This document shows, piece after piece, positions 61,808 through 64,000 of a stretch of 64,000 nt of DNA. This DNA comes from Mucilaginibacter ginsenosidivorans. Its GTDB lineage: Bacteria; Bacteroidota; Bacteroidia; Sphingobacteriales; Sphingobacteriaceae. The stretch is taken from assembly GCF_007971025.1 (NCBI RefSeq), contig NZ_CP042436.1, positions 1,612,001 to 1,676,000 of the forward strand, given 5' to 3'. Numbering within the stretch: the first letter of the stretch is position 1; each line of letters begins with the position of its first letter. The notes below the pieces were generated by a model. It did no database searches. It was given only the letters and a program-made list of their open reading frames with translations, and was not told where the DNA came from. A program made the position numbers and the translations under genes.

Positions 61808-61940
61808 CCTGGGCCGGTCGGCCCATCCCGCGGAATGCTTAGCCTGCGCGTTGGGACGGGTTAGTGATGCCAGTTCGGATCAAAACCGGGAATAGGCATA
61901 TTTCCGGTGGCTGGCTAAGTATCGCTGGCTTTGACGGGCC

Positions 61941-62183
61941 TTACCGGTAGCAAATTTTGCAGGGCTTATAGCCTAACCGGATCGCTTCTTTCAAGGGGAG
62001 CTTTTCAATCACATGGGTGCACCGTTTTAGCCCACGGCATTGATATTGGTGATAGGCATAAGCCGATTTGCTCTGGCAAATGTAGACCGAGTCCGTTTTA
62101 CTAATGGGCCGATGCTGCATTGGCCTGGCAACGACGACATGGATGCCGATGAAGAGGGATAGGATAAATAACGCTTGTTTCAT
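61941..62183 (-). CDS. Small secreted cysteine-containing protein
   Basis: An 80-residue protein with a signal peptide (ALFILSLFIGIHVVVARP). The mature part has four cysteines in SVYICQSKSAYAYHQYQCRG, LKRCTHVIEKLPLKEAIRLG and YKPCKICYR. This YxC...C...C...CxxC pattern is seen in small Bacteroidota proteins that look like a zinc-binding Ada-type knuckle. It follows the secreted nuclease gene by 11 bases and may bind or assist it. Confidence 0.65.
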   Translation of the reverse strand: MKQALFILSLFIGIHVVVARPMQHRPISKTDSVYICQSKSAYAYHQYQCRGLKRCTHVIEKLPLKEAIRLGYKPCKICYR

Positions 62184-62194
62184 TGTAACCGCTT

Positions 62195-62851
62195 TTAATC
62201 TGTTATTTCAGTCAATGCTAAATGGGAGCCGGCCCGTATTTGCGACACGGTGCTTTTATATTGGGTGTATTTTTTCTTGCTGACGGTGGAGGTATTGGGA
62301 AAGATATAAGCTTCAATAGTGTGGTGATACCTGATGATTTTCCAGCACCTGGAAGGGATGGTCATGGGACCGCTTTGTTTTTTTTTGCCATAACTGCCGC
62401 ACCATACTTCGACCGTTCCGAACCTGGTCGCCATAGCGCGGGTATGAACTTCCAGCCTTTCCCAGGTGATTTCATTCAGATGCCTGGCCTGGGCGGTCAT
62501 GTTCGAAAAATAGAAACACTCGTGCATATCGGCGGTACTGCATGCGTTATCTGCCGCGTCCATGTTGTGGCCGCGGTCATAATTTTTAACGATGGCGTGG
62601 TAAAAGGGCTGCAAATCTGTTGGTCCAGGCAATGCCGCGTCGGGCCGGAAATCATTGGTCCGGTTAACATGGCGGGGCTTCCCTGCGGGACAGACATCCG
62701 CAGCGTTGAGGATCCAGTGTACTTTCACGGGGTAGTGTAACACGGTATCAAAGGTGGTGATATAGCGGTGGTGGACGATCGTGACGGTGTCCTGGGCGAC
62801 GGCGGTGCTCATCCAGGAACACAGGGAAATGGTGATCAGTCTTTTTATCAT
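62195..62851 (-). CDS. Secreted DNA/RNA non-specific endonuclease (NUC family)
   Basis: A 218-residue exported beta-beta-alpha-metal nuclease. Signal peptide near residues 1-19 (LITISLCSWMSTAVAQ). The DRGH motif is in NYDRGHNMDAADNACS, and the metal Asn lies in the following helix CFYFSNMTAQARHLNEITWE. TVEVWCGSYG and PSRCWKIIRYHHTIEAYIFP complete the fold. It would degrade extracellular or periplasmic nucleic acids. The preceding region carries the dispersed palindromic motif 57 bases from the start. Confidence 0.85.
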   Translation of the reverse strand: MIKRLITISLCSWMSTAVAQDTVTIVHHRYITTFDTVLHYPVKVHWILNAADVCPAGKPRHVNRTNDFRPDAALPGPTDLQPFYHAIVKNYDRGHNMDAADNACSTADMHECFYFSNMTAQARHLNEITWERLEVHTRAMATRFGTVEVWCGSYGKKKQSGPMTIPSRCWKIIRYHHTIEAYIFPNTSTVSKKKYTQYKSTVSQIRAGSHLALTEITD

Positions 62852-62907
62852 GTGGCTAAGTGTTTGGTTGTTTTAAAGGTATAGAGACGAGCTGATATTT
62901 CCACCGG

Positions 62908-62925
62908 GTGTTTTCACGGTATTTT
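62908..62925. repeat. Dispersed palindromic motif, copy 2
   Basis: GTGTTTTCACGGTATTTT is identical to 7382-7399. It lies 57 bases upstream of the nuclease start on the minus strand. The left stem arm is less perfect here than in copy 1. Confidence 0.6.
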
Positions 62926-63082
62926 GCAGGCTTCCAGCTACGGCAGGCGCAGCCGGGAAACCTGATTGCTTTAGACCTGCCCCTTTTATGACGCTGGTTT
63001 TCGACCGGCGTAAAACGTCAGGGTGCATAAGACAGCTTGCGTATTTGATTTTAGTGCCAACCCGGATTGCTTAAATTAGCAT

Positions 63083-63313
63083 ATGGTTCATTGGATAGAT
63101 AACCCGGTATTTGGCTATGCTGTGCAAATTGCAACGGAGTTGCGTTACTGCGAAGTTATTATGCGCGACCACGCTTATGAAGTTGTTTTCCGTAGCGCCT
63201 TTGCCGAAATACAGCTTGACGATAATTTAAACTGGCAGCTTACGGCAGGCGTACCGCTGCCTTACAGCATAATAACCGAAATTGGGCACAGGATAGAAAG
63301 CGTTTATATGTAG
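63083..63313 (+). CDS. Hypothetical protein, 76 residues
   Basis: A small soluble protein: MVHWIDNPVFGYAVQIATEL, then RDHAYEVVFRSAFAEIQLDD and PLPYSIITEIGHRIESVYM. Balanced composition and a compact alpha/beta look support it as real, but no family is recognised. It is convergent with the SRAP gene, which ends 4 bases beyond. Confidence 0.5.
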   Translation: MVHWIDNPVFGYAVQIATELRYCEVIMRDHAYEVVFRSAFAEIQLDDNLNWQLTAGVPLPYSIITEIGHRIESVYM

Positions 63314-63316
63314 GGG

Positions 63317-64000
63317 TCAGATATGCAACTCCAGTGCCGGCAGATCTTCATACTCAAACGCCTTTGTAGGCTCAAGCGATTGCCTGAACTCTTTCTCGAT
63401 GGTACAGGCTGTCATCAATTCGGCCGGGTACTGTGTAGTAGCCAGCTCGGTTATTCGTTCTTCGGTCAGGTCGCCAAAAATCCATTCATAAGCCAGTTCG
63501 TCGTCCAAAATGGTCGGCATACGCTTTTTGGTGTTATGCACCTGTTCCATCAGCTTGTTGGCCGCAGTAGTTACAATGGCAAAAGTGTTTACCATTTCGC
63601 CCGTCTCTTTATCAACCCAGGGCTGCCAGATGCCTGCCATGTAAAAATAGCTTTTATCCTTTAGCGTAATGTAGTACGGATAGGTAACCGACTTTTTCAG
63701 CAGTTCGCCGGTACGCTGGTTTATCGGGAAAACATGCCTCCACTCAAAAAAGCCCGATGAAAGTACCAGGCAGCGCCTGTGCAGTCCAGCCTCGCGGAAC
63801 ATTTTGCCGGGTTTTATTACTTCTTCGCCAATGGCGTTTAGTGTAGTAATTGGCGGGCGGTACTGGCCTTTGGCATCTTTATAGCCAAAACGCATGTTTT
63901 TTACATCCTGCCGGGTACGCAGGTAGCCTGGGATAAAGCCCCATTCCATTTGCACAATATCAAAATCGTTTTGCCCCGGCACGGGTACTATCACCGCATT
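63317..64000 (-). CDS. SRAP (HMCES/YedK) abasic-site DNA-protein crosslink protein, N-terminus cut by the window
   Basis: The C-terminal 228 codons of an SOS-response-associated SRAP protein, open to the window edge; the catalytic Cys2 lies outside. Seen: FDIVQMEWGFIPGYLRTRQD, the substrate-contact region TLNAIGEEVIKPGKMF, RCLVLSSGFFEWRHVF with the active Glu, and the closing histidine motif EQVHNTKKRMPTILDD. SRAP proteins shield abasic sites in single-stranded DNA by covalent attachment. They are common both in core genomes and on mobile elements. Confidence 0.85.
   Translation of the reverse strand, partial: NAVIVPVPGQNDFDIVQMEWGFIPGYLRTRQDVKNMRFGYKDAKGQYRPPITTLNAIGEEVIKPGKMFREAGLHRRCLVLSSGFFEWRHVFPINQRTGELLKKSVTYPYYITLKDKSYFYMAGIWQPWVDKETGEMVNTFAIVTTAANKLMEQVHNTKKRMPTILDDELAYEWIFGDLTEERITELATTQYPAELMTACTIEKEFRQSLEPTKAFEYEDLPALELHI

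Noticed and set aside
1..64000. CRISPR arrays or insertion sequences
   Set aside because: No regular repeat-spacer pattern and no transposase frame with terminal inverted repeats were seen.

Overview
The window reads as accessory DNA from a Bacteroidota bacterium, most likely a Sphingobacteriales member close to Mucilaginibacter or Pedobacter. This rests on a FecI/FecR-controlled SusC/SusD operon, Bacteroidota-type conjugation genes (TraE to TraM, RteC, DUF932), a CTnDOT-like tyrosine integrase, and the general scarcity of strong Shine-Dalgarno sequences. There are no rRNA genes, no complete tRNA gene and no CRISPR array.

Region 1 (1-1309) is the 3' part of a conjugative coupling protein (MobC/TraG-type VirD4 ATPase). 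Region 2 (1.4-24.5 kb) is AT-rich cargo. It holds a minus-strand surface-glycan operon (epimerase, nucleotidyltransferase, three glycosyltransferases) ending in a KirBac-like potassium channel. Next come a divergent pair (an unrecognised gene and a frameshifted PIN-like nuclease) and a FecI-FecR-SusC-SusD-TlpA-lipoprotein-M16 peptidase-GNAT run. An AOS/serine-palmitoyltransferase-family enzyme with a TetR regulator closes the region.

Region 3 (24.8-35.4 kb, plus strand) is transfer operon A: rteC, a membrane protein, traE, traF, traG, a lipoprotein, three traI-like genes, traJ, traK, traL, traM and a DUF3945-like gene, ending at a strong terminator. Region 4 (35.4-41.3 kb) is a 617-base gene-free stretch, several small element genes, DUF932, a zinc-ribbon protein, an ORF6N protein and the integrase. 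About 230 bases upstream of the integrase start lies the last 22 nt of a tRNA-Asp gene with its terminator, but without the rest of the tRNA. This is the expected scar of site-specific integration into tRNA-Asp.

Region 5 (41.8-60.9 kb, minus strand) is transfer operon B, a visibly GC-richer and diverged version of operon A. It has the same backbone, including the three traI-like genes, but no traL. A 1866-residue methylase-helicase fusion, a DUF1896-like gene and a small gene sit between traE and traF, and an internally duplicated protein sits between traF and traG. It ends in a three-gene helix-turn-helix module beside the tRNA scar. Neither operon carries a recognisable traN (DUF4138).

Region 6 (61.2-64 kb) holds a Crp/Fnr regulator, a secreted DNA/RNA nuclease with a small cysteine-containing secreted partner, a small hypothetical gene and a truncated SRAP (HMCES/YedK) gene.

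The simplest reading, which is inference, is two integrative conjugative elements or remnants stacked at tRNA-Asp. Element A would run from left of the window (mobilization genes) through the cargo and operon A to its integrase. Element B would occupy the right side, with its own integrase and relaxase outside the window.
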